From JADJGC01 sp964576925 (GTDB lineage: Bacteria > Zixibacteria > MSB-5A5 > CAIYYT01), in the NCBI GenBank assembly GCA_964576925.1, contig CAZNWJ010000001.1, positions 682,001-746,000 on the forward strand: a stretch of DNA of 64,000 nt, written 5' to 3'. Both the position numbers and the translations under genes were made by a program. This document shows, piece by piece, positions 51,946 through 61,339 of this stretch. The notes under the pieces were generated by a model that did no database searches, was not told the DNA's origin, and saw only the letters and a list, made by a program, of their open reading frames with translations. The first letter of the stretch is position 1. Each line of letters starts with the position of its first letter.

Positions 51946-54606
51946 ATGAGCGGAAACTTCCGAATCTTGGCGATAGCGGTGGTTGTGATGCTCGCCTTGT
52001 TCCCGGTGCGGTCGCTTGTTGCGGCCTCCGCGGAGGCGCAAGTTCCGTCGCCGGAAATGCAGGACTTGATCACGCATGACAAAGGCAATATCCGTACTAC
52101 CATTTCCAACTGGGGTACGATTGGCGGACTTAGCCACCTTGGCTTTCCGTCCGGGGAATGGCCGAAAGGCTCTGGCCACAACTACCTGGCGGAGATCAAA
52201 TACTGGATGGGTGCTTCGATCGCCGGCGGTGATACGCTGCTGGCTGACACCGATGACGATTTTGCGCCGATTCGCGATCTGCAGACCGACTTGGATTACC
52301 GCATTCGTCTCTCGACCGATCCGGATCGCTATGAGTACGATCCAAATGACACGGTCGGACTCGGCGTCGGCCATCCCGCCTACGGCTGGCAGAGTTACGA
52401 TCCGGAAACGGGCCAATGGGGCTACAACCAGGTGTGGGATCCCCAAACCCAAAGCTACTATCCCGGCGGGCCTTCGTCGCTGCAGGAGAGTATCTATCGA
52501 TTTAACGATGCCGGTTTGGGTTCAACCTTGCTGGGGCTCGAGATGGTCCAGACCGTCTACCAATGGAACTACAGCTACAACGAGGACTTCCTCTTCGTCG
52601 TGCTTGATATCAGGAACACCAGCGAGAACGACTACGAGAACTTCGCTTTCGGGCTCTACTGCGATTTTGACATTGGTGGTCCCGACGGCACCGGCGAAAA
52701 CGGCCGCCTCGGCGATCTGGTAGCTTCCGATACCTCGCTGAATCTGGCGTGGACTTACGATGCCGACGGCTATGATCCCGGCTGGGGCGCGAATGTCGTC
52801 GCAGGGATCATGGGCACTCGCTACATCGAAACGCCCGATGGCATCGGCATGACGGCCTTCCGTACCGGCGAGTGGGAACGCATCGCCAATACGGACGACC
52901 AGGAAAAATATGCCTACATAACAGAGAATCTCTTCGAAGAGTCCCTGCCGCCGACGGATCAATATTACGTCCAGGCAACTTCGGGGATCAATCTTGAAGC
53001 GGGTAAAACGATTCGCATCGGCTTTGCCCTGATCGCCGGCTACGATGAAGACGATTTTCGCGCAAAAGCCAAGATCGCGCAAACGGTCTATTCCAACCGT
53101 TTTGTCGGCCCGGCGCCGCCACAGCCGCCACGACTTACGGCTTACCCCCTGGCAAACGAAGTGCGCTTGTCCTGGGATCGCACCGCGATCGAATCGCTTG
53201 ATCCGATGCTTGGCATCCAGGACTTTGCCGGCTACAAGCTTTATCGTTCTACCGACCAGGGCGCAAGTTGGGGTCGCTTGGTGCGCAACTCTGACGGCAG
53301 CCTCGGTCCCGACTATGTCCCGCTGGCCACGTGGCGAGTGGAAGATCCGAGTGAACCGATTCCACACACCTTTGTCGACACCAGCCTGACCAACGGCTTT
53401 GAGTATTGGTACTCGATCGTCGCGTTTGACAAGGGCGATACAGCGGCCGGAGTCGGTCCGCTCCAAACCGCCTATGGTCGCCCCGGAGGAGACGTCAACG
53501 CCGCCGCTGCAACACCGCGCTCAAATCCAGCCGGTTATGTACCGATCGAAAGTTCGCTGCGACATGAAGCGAGCGGACCGGACGGTGCGTCGGCCGGCGA
53601 ACTTGTCCCGGTGCTCTACGACGACCGGCAATTTACCGGGCAAGAGTACGAAGTTGGATTCACCGAGTCGCCCTATTACACAAGCTGGTATGTCGTCAAT
53701 CGGACGACCGGCGACACGCTGGCCAATGATCTTGAAGATCAAACCGGCAACCTGGCCCTGGCGCCGGTAGTCGATGGTGTCCAATTGCTGCTGACTAACG
53801 GCGAGCGACTGCCATCGCACTATCAACAAGTCGAGTTTGCCGCCGGCTCGGATACGACTCTGAAGCTCGGCTTCAGTTATGGCCCTATGGGTGATGTTTT
53901 TGGATTCCCGCTGGGCGGCGACATGCATTTTCGTCCAACCTATCAGCTGCGCTTCACTGAAAACGGCTCGACCGGCTACTCGTTCTACGACGACGTCACG
54001 CCGATTGAACTGCCCTTTGAAGTCTGGAACGTGTCAACCAATCAGCAAGTGCTCGCGGAGATCTACCACCTCGACGGGCAAAACCCGGCCTGGGATCCGC
54101 GCAATCGCGACTACATCTCGATCGTCAATGTACCGTACGATGGAGAATCGCACCCGGAGGCCTTCCCCTATTGGCACAGCTGGTTCTTCCGCCTCGACAC
54201 CTCGAGCTATAACTTCCAGGTCGGCGATGTCTTTGAAATCGGCGGTGCCCCCGTCAACGGCAGCGGCGACAAGTTTATCTATGCCGTGCCCGGCATCGAT
54301 AAGTCCGCCGCAGCTCAGTCGCTCGATCGGATCCGCGTCGTACCGAATCCCTACATCGGTCGCGCCGCCTGGGAAACCGTCGAGGGTGAGCGCCGCATGG
54401 AGTTTGTGAACCTTCCCAATCAGGCATCCATCAGCATTTACACGCTGGCCGGAGACTTGGTGCAAAAACTCGAGCACCAGGGATCCGGGACCTGCGTCTG
54501 GAATATGCTCACGGTCAATGGTCAAGGCATCGCCCCCGGGCTCTACTTCTACCACGTCGATTCCGACGCCGGTCAGAAGGTGGGCAAGTTTGCGGTGATC
54601 AAGTAG
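51946..54606 (+). CDS. Secreted protein with Fn3-like and T9SS-like sorting domains
   Basis: 886 residues. Start ATG 51946 has GGAGG 7 nt upstream and yields a signal peptide (cleavage near VAASAEA). A large N-terminal region (~35-400) is of unknown fold. An Fn3-like module follows (~405-520, PPQPPRLTAYPLANEVRLSW). The last ~85 residues are a C-terminal sorting/FlgD-like Ig domain (IRVVPNPYIG, SIYTLAGDLVQKLEH, IAPGLYFYHVDS, KFAVIK). Such domains direct proteins through a type IX-like system. The adjacent PorV/PorQ-like gene supports that route. Confidence 0.85.
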   Translation: MSGNFRILAIAVVVMLALFPVRSLVAASAEAQVPSPEMQDLITHDKGNIRTTISNWGTIGGLSHLGFPSGEWPKGSGHNYLAEIKYWMGASIAGGDTLLADTDDDFAPIRDLQTDLDYRIRLSTDPDRYEYDPNDTVGLGVGHPAYGWQSYDPETGQWGYNQVWDPQTQSYYPGGPSSLQESIYRFNDAGLGSTLLGLEMVQTVYQWNYSYNEDFLFVVLDIRNTSENDYENFAFGLYCDFDIGGPDGTGENGRLGDLVASDTSLNLAWTYDADGYDPGWGANVVAGIMGTRYIETPDGIGMTAFRTGEWERIANTDDQEKYAYITENLFEESLPPTDQYYVQATSGINLEAGKTIRIGFALIAGYDEDDFRAKAKIAQTVYSNRFVGPAPPQPPRLTAYPLANEVRLSWDRTAIESLDPMLGIQDFAGYKLYRSTDQGASWGRLVRNSDGSLGPDYVPLATWRVEDPSEPIPHTFVDTSLTNGFEYWYSIVAFDKGDTAAGVGPLQTAYGRPGGDVNAAAATPRSNPAGYVPIESSLRHEASGPDGASAGELVPVLYDDRQFTGQEYEVGFTESPYYTSWYVVNRTTGDTLANDLEDQTGNLALAPVVDGVQLLLTNGERLPSHYQQVEFAAGSDTTLKLGFSYGPMGDVFGFPLGGDMHFRPTYQLRFTENGSTGYSFYDDVTPIELPFEVWNVSTNQQVLAEIYHLDGQNPAWDPRNRDYISIVNVPYDGESHPEAFPYWHSWFFRLDTSSYNFQVGDVFEIGGAPVNGSGDKFIYAVPGIDKSAAAQSLDRIRVVPNPYIGRAAWETVEGERRMEFVNLPNQASISIYTLAGDLVQKLEHQGSGTCVWNMLTVNGQGIAPGLYFYHVDSDAGQKVGKFAVIK

Positions 54607-54627
54607 GCATCAGAGGAGGAGACTATC

Positions 54628-55635
54628 ATGCGTTATTCAAAGATCATGCTGGCGCTCTTCGCCCTGATGCTTGCAGCGCCGACGCTTCATGGCGATGACT
54701 TTTCCAAGGTGGGCACCGCGGGCGCGCAGTTTCTGAAAATCGGCATGGGTGCCCGCTATACCGGAATGGCGGAAGCTTCCGTCGCCATGGCTACCGACGG
54801 CTATTCACTATACTGGAACCCGGCCGGTCTCGGCGCCCTGACCCAGTCGCACGCCGAATTCACGACGATCAGCTACGTCGCCGGGGTCAATCTGAACTAT
54901 GTTTCTTTCGCCAAACCTCTCTCGTTCGGTAGCATTGGGGCCTCCGTCACCGCGCTGTCCTCCGGGGATATGGAGATTACAACGGTCGAGCAGCCCGATG
55001 GCACCGGCCGCATGTTTTCGACTTCGAGCTATGCCATCAGTCTGGGCTATGCCCGTCGCTGGACGGAGTTCTTCTCATTCGGACTGTCCGCGAAATACGT
55101 TACCGAGCGCATTTCCGAAGAACGTGCTTCCGGCATCGCTTTCGATTTCGGCACCCTGCTTTATCCGGGTTACCGCAATCTCCGCATCGGTATGAACATT
55201 TCGAATCTTGGGCCGGAGCTAAAGCTCTCGGGGCCCGAATTGAACTTCAATTACAACCCGCAGGAAGGCAACGACAGCTACGATGACGCCAAGGGTGTCC
55301 TGAGCGTTGATTCATACGATCTGCCGCTGGTCTTCCGTATCGGCGCGGCGTACGACGTCAACTACTCGGCCAATACGAGAGTGACCCTCAGCGTCGAAGC
55401 CCGCGACCCCTCCGACAGCAAACAACAAGGCTCCTTCGGCACCGAGGTCGCCTTCTACGAGATGTTCTTCCTTCGCGGCGGCTGGAAGATCAATTACGAA
55501 GAGGAAGGCGCGACCGTCGGTGCCGGTTGCGATCTCAAGATCTGGGAACGCACGAACCTCGCGCTGAACTATGCTTATGCCGACTTCGGACGGCTCGAGT
55601 CGGTCCACCGCTTTTCGCTCGGATTGCGATTCTAA
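54628..55635 (+). CDS. PorV/PorQ-family outer-membrane protein
   Basis: 335 residues with a signal peptide and a 14-strand-like FadL-type barrel. PorV/PorQ features: AGAQFLKIGMGARYTGMAEA near the start, WNPAGLGAL, and a C-terminal aromatic strand (HRFSLGLRF). In type IX secretion PorV shuttles cargo to the attachment complex. It is preceded by GAGGAGG. Its position after a sorting-domain protein suggests a dedicated pair. Confidence 0.87.
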   Translation: MRYSKIMLALFALMLAAPTLHGDDFSKVGTAGAQFLKIGMGARYTGMAEASVAMATDGYSLYWNPAGLGALTQSHAEFTTISYVAGVNLNYVSFAKPLSFGSIGASVTALSSGDMEITTVEQPDGTGRMFSTSSYAISLGYARRWTEFFSFGLSAKYVTERISEERASGIAFDFGTLLYPGYRNLRIGMNISNLGPELKLSGPELNFNYNPQEGNDSYDDAKGVLSVDSYDLPLVFRIGAAYDVNYSANTRVTLSVEARDPSDSKQQGSFGTEVAFYEMFFLRGGWKINYEEEGATVGAGCDLKIWERTNLALNYAYADFGRLESVHRFSLGLRF

Positions 55636-55658
55636 GCCGAAGCTCAACCACGCACTTG

Positions 55659-55690
55659 AAGGCGCACCCCCGGGTGCGCCTTCTTTCATT
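55659..55690 (+). terminator. Intrinsic terminator of the receptor-secretion operon
   Basis: An 11-bp perfect stem (AAGGCGCACCC/GGGTGCGCCTT) is followed by CTTTCATT, 24 nt past the PorV-like stop codon. Confidence 0.8.
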
Positions 55691-55874
55691 CTGTCAGATT
55701 CCCATACGTGGGCCTGGCCACCTAATTGCACGAGATCGCCGGGGATATCGAAGCATCTGTTATCCGCAACTGCGCGGCTGCCCCTGACAGAAACTTTTGT
55801 CGCTAAACGACGTTTCAGTGTGTATAGTTGAAAGTAGATGTTGAGATAACGCAACGCGACCTATCGGAGGATAA

Positions 55875-57401
55875 ATGCGACTTGCCCTTGCCACCATCAT
55901 TGTATTCGCCCTGCTTCTCGGCGCCTGTTCAAAGATGCAGAGCGAGCCCACCGCCACAGTTTACAAAGAGCCGGCTGAAGTTCAGGCGGTCAACGATTCC
56001 CTCGAGACGCTTGCTGCCGCCAGGCAGGGCAATATCGGGTTTGAAGACATGAAACCGGTGTTCGAGCATTTCCTGGCTCTCCATCCGAACTCTACGCTTC
56101 TCCACCGGGATTTCCAAAGCCTCTTTGATGGCTACAACAAGCAAGAGGAAAAGCTCGACTACTACAAGCAATTGCTCGACGCAGACCCGAATTCAGCCAT
56201 GGCTGCCTACCTCTACGGTCGTTGCTTGGAAGGGATGGAATCGCGGACTTTCTTTCAGAAGTCGGTCGAATTGGATAGCAAGTACTACTGGGGTCACTTC
56301 GGCCTTGCTTCGTCCTATCTTAACGGCAATCCCCCCGATACCGCAAAAGCCATCGAGCACTACAAGAGCGGAATCGCGATCGATCCGTCATTCCCGGCTA
56401 CTTATGCTCAGGTCGCGCAAATCTATATGAACCGGAAAGATTATCCCCAGGCGCTCAAGTATGCCAAGTCGTTCGCGGCGACCTCGCCAGAGGACTACCG
56501 CCCCGTCTCGGCACAAGCGGATATCATGCTCGCGATGGGAGACAAACCCGGAGCCGAAAACGTCCTGACGGCGTTCGCGGATTCTCACGCCAAGGACGAA
56601 CGTGTGCGCCGCAGCCTCGTGGAAATGTATTTGGGTGACAAGCGCTACTCCGATGCCCTCGAGTATCAGCACACGATTGTCGGACTCACGCGACGCCCGG
56701 CTGATGCGCTTGTCGATCTCGCCAAAATCTACGCGCTCAACAACCAGCCCGATTCTGCGTTAACTTATCTGACTGCGGCCGCCGATCAGGGCTACGGAGA
56801 TTTCCGCCGTCTTGAACGCAACGAAACCCTCGCTCAGGTGCGGCAATTGCCCCAGTTTGCCGAATTGATGTCGAAGCTGAAAGTCACGGCGGCCAGTCAG
56901 CGGGAAACGCGGCTCGCTGGCGTTCTGGCCAATGCCGAGGCGATTCGCTCGGAAGCGATCAGCAACCCTCTCCAACTCGATGCTCCGAAGTGGGCCTTCA
57001 CCAATCTCGACGGGCAGACCGTGTCGCTGGAGAGCTTGCGCGGCAAGGTCGTCGTCGTCGATTTCTGGGCAACCTGGTGCGGACCGTGCCGGATGACAAT
57101 GCCGCTGCTGCAAGAGTTTGTCGAACTGAAGCAGGCCGGTGTTGAGTTCATTTCAATGAACGTGTGGGAGGATGACACCAGCAAGGTACGGCCGTACCTG
57201 GCAGACTATGGCTACACGTTCAACGTGTTGTTTGGCAATAACGAAGTGGCTGCCGACTATCAGGTCAGCGGTATTCCGACGCTCATCGTGATTGATAAGG
57301 ATGGCGTCATTCGCTATCGCCATGTCGGTTACGACCCGGCTTCCGACCAGGTCCTGCTGTGGCAGACCGAAGAACTTCTCAAGAAGCAATCGGCAACTTA
57401 G
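55875..57401 (+). CDS. TPR-thioredoxin (TlpA-like) lipoprotein
   Basis: 508 residues. The lipobox LLGAC (Cys ~17) implies membrane anchoring. TPR repeats span ~60-320, then a TlpA/ResA-type thioredoxin domain spans ~365-508 with redox centre WATWCGPCRM and cis-Pro in SGIPTLIV. It probably reduces disulfides of partner proteins in the periplasm, selected by the TPRs. GGAGG precedes the ATG. Confidence 0.9.
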   Translation: MRLALATIIVFALLLGACSKMQSEPTATVYKEPAEVQAVNDSLETLAAARQGNIGFEDMKPVFEHFLALHPNSTLLHRDFQSLFDGYNKQEEKLDYYKQLLDADPNSAMAAYLYGRCLEGMESRTFFQKSVELDSKYYWGHFGLASSYLNGNPPDTAKAIEHYKSGIAIDPSFPATYAQVAQIYMNRKDYPQALKYAKSFAATSPEDYRPVSAQADIMLAMGDKPGAENVLTAFADSHAKDERVRRSLVEMYLGDKRYSDALEYQHTIVGLTRRPADALVDLAKIYALNNQPDSALTYLTAAADQGYGDFRRLERNETLAQVRQLPQFAELMSKLKVTAASQRETRLAGVLANAEAIRSEAISNPLQLDAPKWAFTNLDGQTVSLESLRGKVVVVDFWATWCGPCRMTMPLLQEFVELKQAGVEFISMNVWEDDTSKVRPYLADYGYTFNVLFGNNEVAADYQVSGIPTLIVIDKDGVIRYRHVGYDPASDQVLLWQTEELLKKQSAT

Positions 57402-57427
57402 AATCGTTCAAGTCTTGATTTCTCACA

Positions 57428-57463
57428 ACGAGCGGCAGGTAGCCTGCCGCTCGTCTTCGTTTC
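57428..57463 (+). terminator. Intrinsic terminator after the TPR-thioredoxin gene
   Basis: A perfect 12-bp stem (ACGAGCGGCAGG/CCTGCCGCTCGT, loop TAG) is followed by CTTCGTTTC. Confidence 0.7.
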
Positions 57464-57518
57464 GACTCAAATGCAAAACATCTGGCCTCCAACTGCTCAA
57501 CAGCTTACTTTTACAGCG

Positions 57519-58244
57519 ATGGCCAAACTGCACTGCACAGAACTCGTAAAGACCTACCGCAAACGTCGCGTCGTCGACGGCGTTTCCATTGAAGTCGACC
57601 AGGGTGAGGTAGTAGGGCTTCTGGGGCCCAATGGCGCGGGAAAGACGACAACATTCTACATGGTCATTGGCTTTATCAGACCGCTTAAGGGCAAGGTGTT
57701 GCTGGACGAGCGGACTATCTCTGGAATGCCGATGTATCGTCGTGCCCGGTTGGGAATAGGCTACCTCCCGCAAGAGCCATCCATCTTCCGTAAACTTACT
57801 GTCTGGCAAAATGTTATGGCTGTTGCGGAAACGCTGGGATTGCGGAAAGCGGATAGAAGCGCTCGCGTTACTGCAATCCTTGAAGAACTTGACGTTATGC
57901 GCCTGGCAAAGTCTCGCGGTTACCAGCTCTCGGGTGGCGAACGCCGTCGTGTGGAAATCGCTCGTGCGCTGGTATTGAGGCCGAAGTTTCTTCTCCTCGA
58001 TGAGCCGTTCGCCGGCATCGATCCTATTGCAGTAGAGGATATTCAGCGTATAATAAATGCCTTGAAGCAGAAGGGCCTTGGCATCCTGATTACAGATCAT
58101 AACGTGCGCGAGACTCTTCAAACGATAGACCGCGCTTACATCATGTGCGACGGCAAGATCTTGAAATCAGGCACAGCAGAGTTCCTGGCTTCCGATCCGG
58201 AGGCGCGAAAGATCTACCTGGGAGAGAAGTTCCGGTTAAACTGA
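57519..58244 (+). CDS. lptB: LPS export ABC transporter ATPase
   Basis: 241 residues from ATG 57519, aligned with the LptB start; an upstream ATG at 57471 is less likely. Walker A is GPNGAGKTT, Q loop YLPQEPSIF, signature LSGGERRRVEIARAL, Walker B FLLLDEPFAGID and H loop DHNVRETL. It powers LPS extraction with LptFG. It is followed by rpoN, the usual lptB-rpoN order in Gram-negative genomes. Confidence 0.94.
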   Translation: MAKLHCTELVKTYRKRRVVDGVSIEVDQGEVVGLLGPNGAGKTTTFYMVIGFIRPLKGKVLLDERTISGMPMYRRARLGIGYLPQEPSIFRKLTVWQNVMAVAETLGLRKADRSARVTAILEELDVMRLAKSRGYQLSGGERRRVEIARALVLRPKFLLLDEPFAGIDPIAVEDIQRIINALKQKGLGILITDHNVRETLQTIDRAYIMCDGKILKSGTAEFLASDPEARKIYLGEKFRLN

Positions 58245-58317
58245 CTCCCAAAACGACCGATAATAAGAAAAGAAAGTCATCAGGACCAGATAACACATTA
58301 CCGGACAATAAGATAAT

Positions 58318-59706
58318 ATGCGACTGGAACTTACCCAAAGACTCCAACAGAAGCTTGCGCCACAGCTTATTCAGTCGCTTAAGATGCTCCAAATGCCAAT
58401 CCTCAAATTGGAGCAGCTCTTACGCCACGAACTTGCCGTCAATCCGCTACTTGAGGAAGTCGAAACGCTCGAGCAGGAGCAGGAGAGCGAACTTCTCAAT
58501 GACAAGAAGGACGAAGGAAAAGACGACGACAAGATAGACTGGGAAGATTACCTCCGCGATAACGAAGATTACAATGCTCGTGAATTCAAGGGCGGCGACA
58601 ACGAGGATATGCCGGAGTTCAATATCGCCGGCGAACAGTCGCTCTACGAGCACCTCCTTGAGCAACTGACCTTTCTCAAGCTGCCCGTAGAGGATTTCGA
58701 GATCGGCGAGATTATCATCGGCAACATTGATGAATCCGGCTATCTCACCACGACCCCTGAAGAGATCGCCGAGACACTAAAACTGGACGTCGACCGCGTC
58801 GAACGCGTGCTGGCAAAGATCCAACGTTTCGATCCGTCCGGGGTCGGCGCTCGCGATCTTAAGGAATCTCTGCTGCTGCAGTTGCGCGACCGCCACTGCG
58901 ACAACAACCTCGTTTACCGCATCGTCGAAGAACATCTTGAAACACTCGACAAGAAGAGCTTCCAGCAGTTGGCGAAAGCAATGGGAGTTTCGCTCGAGCG
59001 CGTTCAGGAAGCGATGGAAGTCATCAAGAACCTGTCGCCCCGGCCGGCTTACGGCCGCTTCTCGCGAGCCGCGGCCGCCGTTATTCCGGATCTCATCGTT
59101 GAGAAGATCGGCGAAGAATGGGTTATCTCCCACAATGATCGCAATGTTCCTCAATTGCGCGTTAATGCCGGCTACAAAGAGTTGCTCAAGCGCGGCAACA
59201 ATACACCCCAGGAAACCAAGAAATATGTGCGCGAGAAGCTGGAGCAGGCACGCTGGCTCTTGAACGCCATCAACCAGCGCCGCACCACGATGATCCGCGT
59301 TATGTCAGCGATCGTCCAGGAACAACTGGAGTTCTTCGAAAACGGAATCGAGTTTCTCAAGCCGCTGACGATGGAAGACATCGCCAACATCGTCAACATG
59401 AACGTGGCAACCATCTCGCGCGTATCGTCCGACAAGTATGTTCAGACGCCGCACGGAGTCTTTGAAATCAAATTCTTCTTCAATTCCGGCGTCAAGATGC
59501 AGGATGGCGAAGAAGTAGCAAAGCGCTCGGTGAAGCAGCAAATAGAAGAAATCATCGCCAAGGAAGATCCTGCCAATCCGCTCTCGGATCAGGAGATCTT
59601 TGAGCTCCTCAACCAGCGAGATATCAAGATCGCGCGTCGGACCGTCACCAAATACCGCGAAGAAATGAAGATTCAGCCTGCTCGATTTCGCCGGCGTGCG
59701 GTATAG
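58318..59706 (+). CDS. rpoN: RNA polymerase sigma-54 factor
   Basis: 462 residues. Region I is Gln/Leu-rich (LTQRLQQKLAPQLIQSLKML), region II is acidic (~50-95), region III carries the core- and -12-binding parts, and the RpoN box reads ARRTVTKYRE near residue 450. It directs transcription from -24/-12 promoters with enhancer-binding ATPases. It sits 73 nt after lptB. Confidence 0.95.
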   Translation: MRLELTQRLQQKLAPQLIQSLKMLQMPILKLEQLLRHELAVNPLLEEVETLEQEQESELLNDKKDEGKDDDKIDWEDYLRDNEDYNAREFKGGDNEDMPEFNIAGEQSLYEHLLEQLTFLKLPVEDFEIGEIIIGNIDESGYLTTTPEEIAETLKLDVDRVERVLAKIQRFDPSGVGARDLKESLLLQLRDRHCDNNLVYRIVEEHLETLDKKSFQQLAKAMGVSLERVQEAMEVIKNLSPRPAYGRFSRAAAAVIPDLIVEKIGEEWVISHNDRNVPQLRVNAGYKELLKRGNNTPQETKKYVREKLEQARWLLNAINQRRTTMIRVMSAIVQEQLEFFENGIEFLKPLTMEDIANIVNMNVATISRVSSDKYVQTPHGVFEIKFFFNSGVKMQDGEEVAKRSVKQQIEEIIAKEDPANPLSDQEIFELLNQRDIKIARRTVTKYREEMKIQPARFRRRAV

Positions 59707-59852
59707 CAGACGGCTTTGATAGGGGCGGCGTATTCGCGCAATTGGTGCCTATCTGAAGCCGGGTCATTCGCAATGGTTCATCGAGATTCGCAGGGTGGAA
59801 TGGGACAAAAGTGTCTTTCAAGTCAGCCTTTCCCGATATTTTTTCTGTCCTT

Positions 59853-59879
59853 TTGACAACTTCAACAAACTCGTATATT
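59853..59879 (+). promoter_or_regulatory. Putative glpX promoter
   Basis: TTGACA (59853-59858) and TATATT (59874-59879) are 15 bases apart, slightly short. The predicted start lies ~5-6 nt before ATG 59892, and no Shine-Dalgarno fits in between, so the mRNA may be near-leaderless. Confidence 0.45.
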
Positions 59880-59891
59880 CGCGATTGATTC

Positions 59892-60845
59892 ATGGATAGA
59901 AACATGGCATTAGAGATGGTGCGAGTTACCGAAGCGGCTGCCCTCTCTTGTGCCCACTGGATGGGGCGCGGGGATACGGACTCCGCAGACCTGGCAGCCG
60001 TTGAATCGATGCGTACGCGGTTCAACGAGTTGGACTTTGACGGTACCGTCGTCATTGGCGAGGGCGAACGCGACGAGGCGCCGATGCTCTATATCGGTGA
60101 ACGCGTGGGTAAGGGAAATGGTCCGGCGATGGACTTGGCGCTCGATCCCTTGGAATGCACAAATTCCGTGGCCTATGGTCGTCCCAATGCCATGTCAGTC
60201 GTAGCCTTAGGGCCGCGCGGCTGCTTCCTGCATGCCCCCGACACTTACATGGAAAAGATCGCTGTGGGATACCAGGCTCGCGATGCCGTCAATCTGAACC
60301 AGCCAATCGAAGCCAATTTGCACCAGATCCGGGAAGAGCTGAAGTTGAAAATGGAGGAAGTCACCGTCGCGGTGCTTGAGCGCCAGCGGCATGATGAGCT
60401 GATTGCGCGAATTAGGAAACTTGGAGCGCGCATCAGGCTTATACCAGATGGAGACGTCGCTGCAGCCATTGCCACGGCCATGCCCGATACCGGTGTGGAT
60501 GTGCTAATGGGAGTCGGTGGAGCGCCCGAAGGCGTCCTGGCGGCAGCCGCCTTGCGCTGCTTGGGCGGCGCCATCGAAGGCAGATTGCGATTTCGCAGTC
60601 CGGAAGAGCGCGAGCGTGCCCTGCGAATGGGTGTCCAAGACCCGGATCGCATTTATCGCGCCGACGAACTGGCGACTGGAGAAGAATTAATGTTCTCAGC
60701 AACCGGCGTAACTGACGGCCAATTGCTGGATGGTGTTCGCTTTAGCCGCGAAGGCGCCGCGACCCATTCGGTGGTGATGCGCCTCAAGACACGTACGGTG
60801 CGCTTCATAAAAACACACCATCATTACCACGGGAGTCCCGAGTAA
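59892..60845 (+). CDS. glpX: Class II fructose-1,6-bisphosphatase
   Basis: 317 residues. The start RNMALEMVRVTEAAALSCA matches GlpX. Metal and substrate motifs: VIGEGERDEAPML, the acidic cluster ALDPLECTNS (family DPLEGTN, here Cys for Gly), and GVGGAPEGVLAAAALRCLGG. The enzyme acts in gluconeogenesis. It is inserted between rpoN and hpf, unlike the common rpoN-hpf-hprK order. Confidence 0.92.
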   Translation: MDRNMALEMVRVTEAAALSCAHWMGRGDTDSADLAAVESMRTRFNELDFDGTVVIGEGERDEAPMLYIGERVGKGNGPAMDLALDPLECTNSVAYGRPNAMSVVALGPRGCFLHAPDTYMEKIAVGYQARDAVNLNQPIEANLHQIREELKLKMEEVTVAVLERQRHDELIARIRKLGARIRLIPDGDVAAAIATAMPDTGVDVLMGVGGAPEGVLAAAALRCLGGAIEGRLRFRSPEERERALRMGVQDPDRIYRADELATGEELMFSATGVTDGQLLDGVRFSREGAATHSVVMRLKTRTVRFIKTHHHYHGSPE

Positions 60846-60895
60846 GGACGCCGCGTGGGCGAAAATCCTTTTTTTTGGAAGGGAAAGGAGCCGTT

Positions 60896-61252
60896 ATGAA
60901 AATCAAGGTTACTGGACGGCGCTACGAGGTGGAGGACAAGATCAAAGATCGAGCGATCTCGGAGGTCGAGAAGCTCAGCAAGTTCTTTGACAACATCGTC
61001 TCGGCCAGCCTCGTGCTGTCGCAGGACGGATTTCGCTGCGAAGGCGAGCTGACAATGACGGTATCGAAATCGAAACTGGTGTCGAAGGCCTCGACTGAAG
61101 ATATGTTTGCCACCATCGAGATGGTCACCGACAAGATGGCCGTGCAGCTCAAGAAGCATAAGGGGAAAATGAAAGAGCGCGACCAGAAGGGGCTTTCGGA
61201 ACGCAAGGCCAAGGTCAAACTGACCACCAAAGTTGACGAGGTCGACTATTAA
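60896..61252 (+). CDS. hpf: Ribosome hibernation-promoting factor, short form
   Basis: 118 residues from ATG 60896, with AAAGGAG 5 nt upstream. The HPF/RaiA (S30AE) fold is evident (MKIKVTGRRYEVEDKIKDRAI, then SASTEDMFATIEMVTDKM-like helix 2). The C-terminal extension of long HPF is absent. It binds the 30S decoding site in stationary phase. It sits between rpoN/glpX and hprK. Confidence 0.92.
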   Translation: MKIKVTGRRYEVEDKIKDRAISEVEKLSKFFDNIVSASLVLSQDGFRCEGELTMTVSKSKLVSKASTEDMFATIEMVTDKMAVQLKKHKGKMKERDQKGLSERKAKVKLTTKVDEVDY

Positions 61253-61284
61253 ACTTGCGTCGAGTTATTAAGCGGATAAATTAT

Positions 61285-61315
61285 ACGCGGCAGACTTCGG
61301 TGTCTGCCGCGTTTT
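61285..61315 (+). terminator. Intrinsic terminator after hpf
   Basis: An 11-bp stem (ACGCGGCAGAC/GTCTGCCGCGT, loop TTCGGT) is followed by TTTG, 33 nt past the hpf stop codon. Confidence 0.75.
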
Positions 61316-61339
61316 GATTCTGCCGAGGTCGCACAAACT

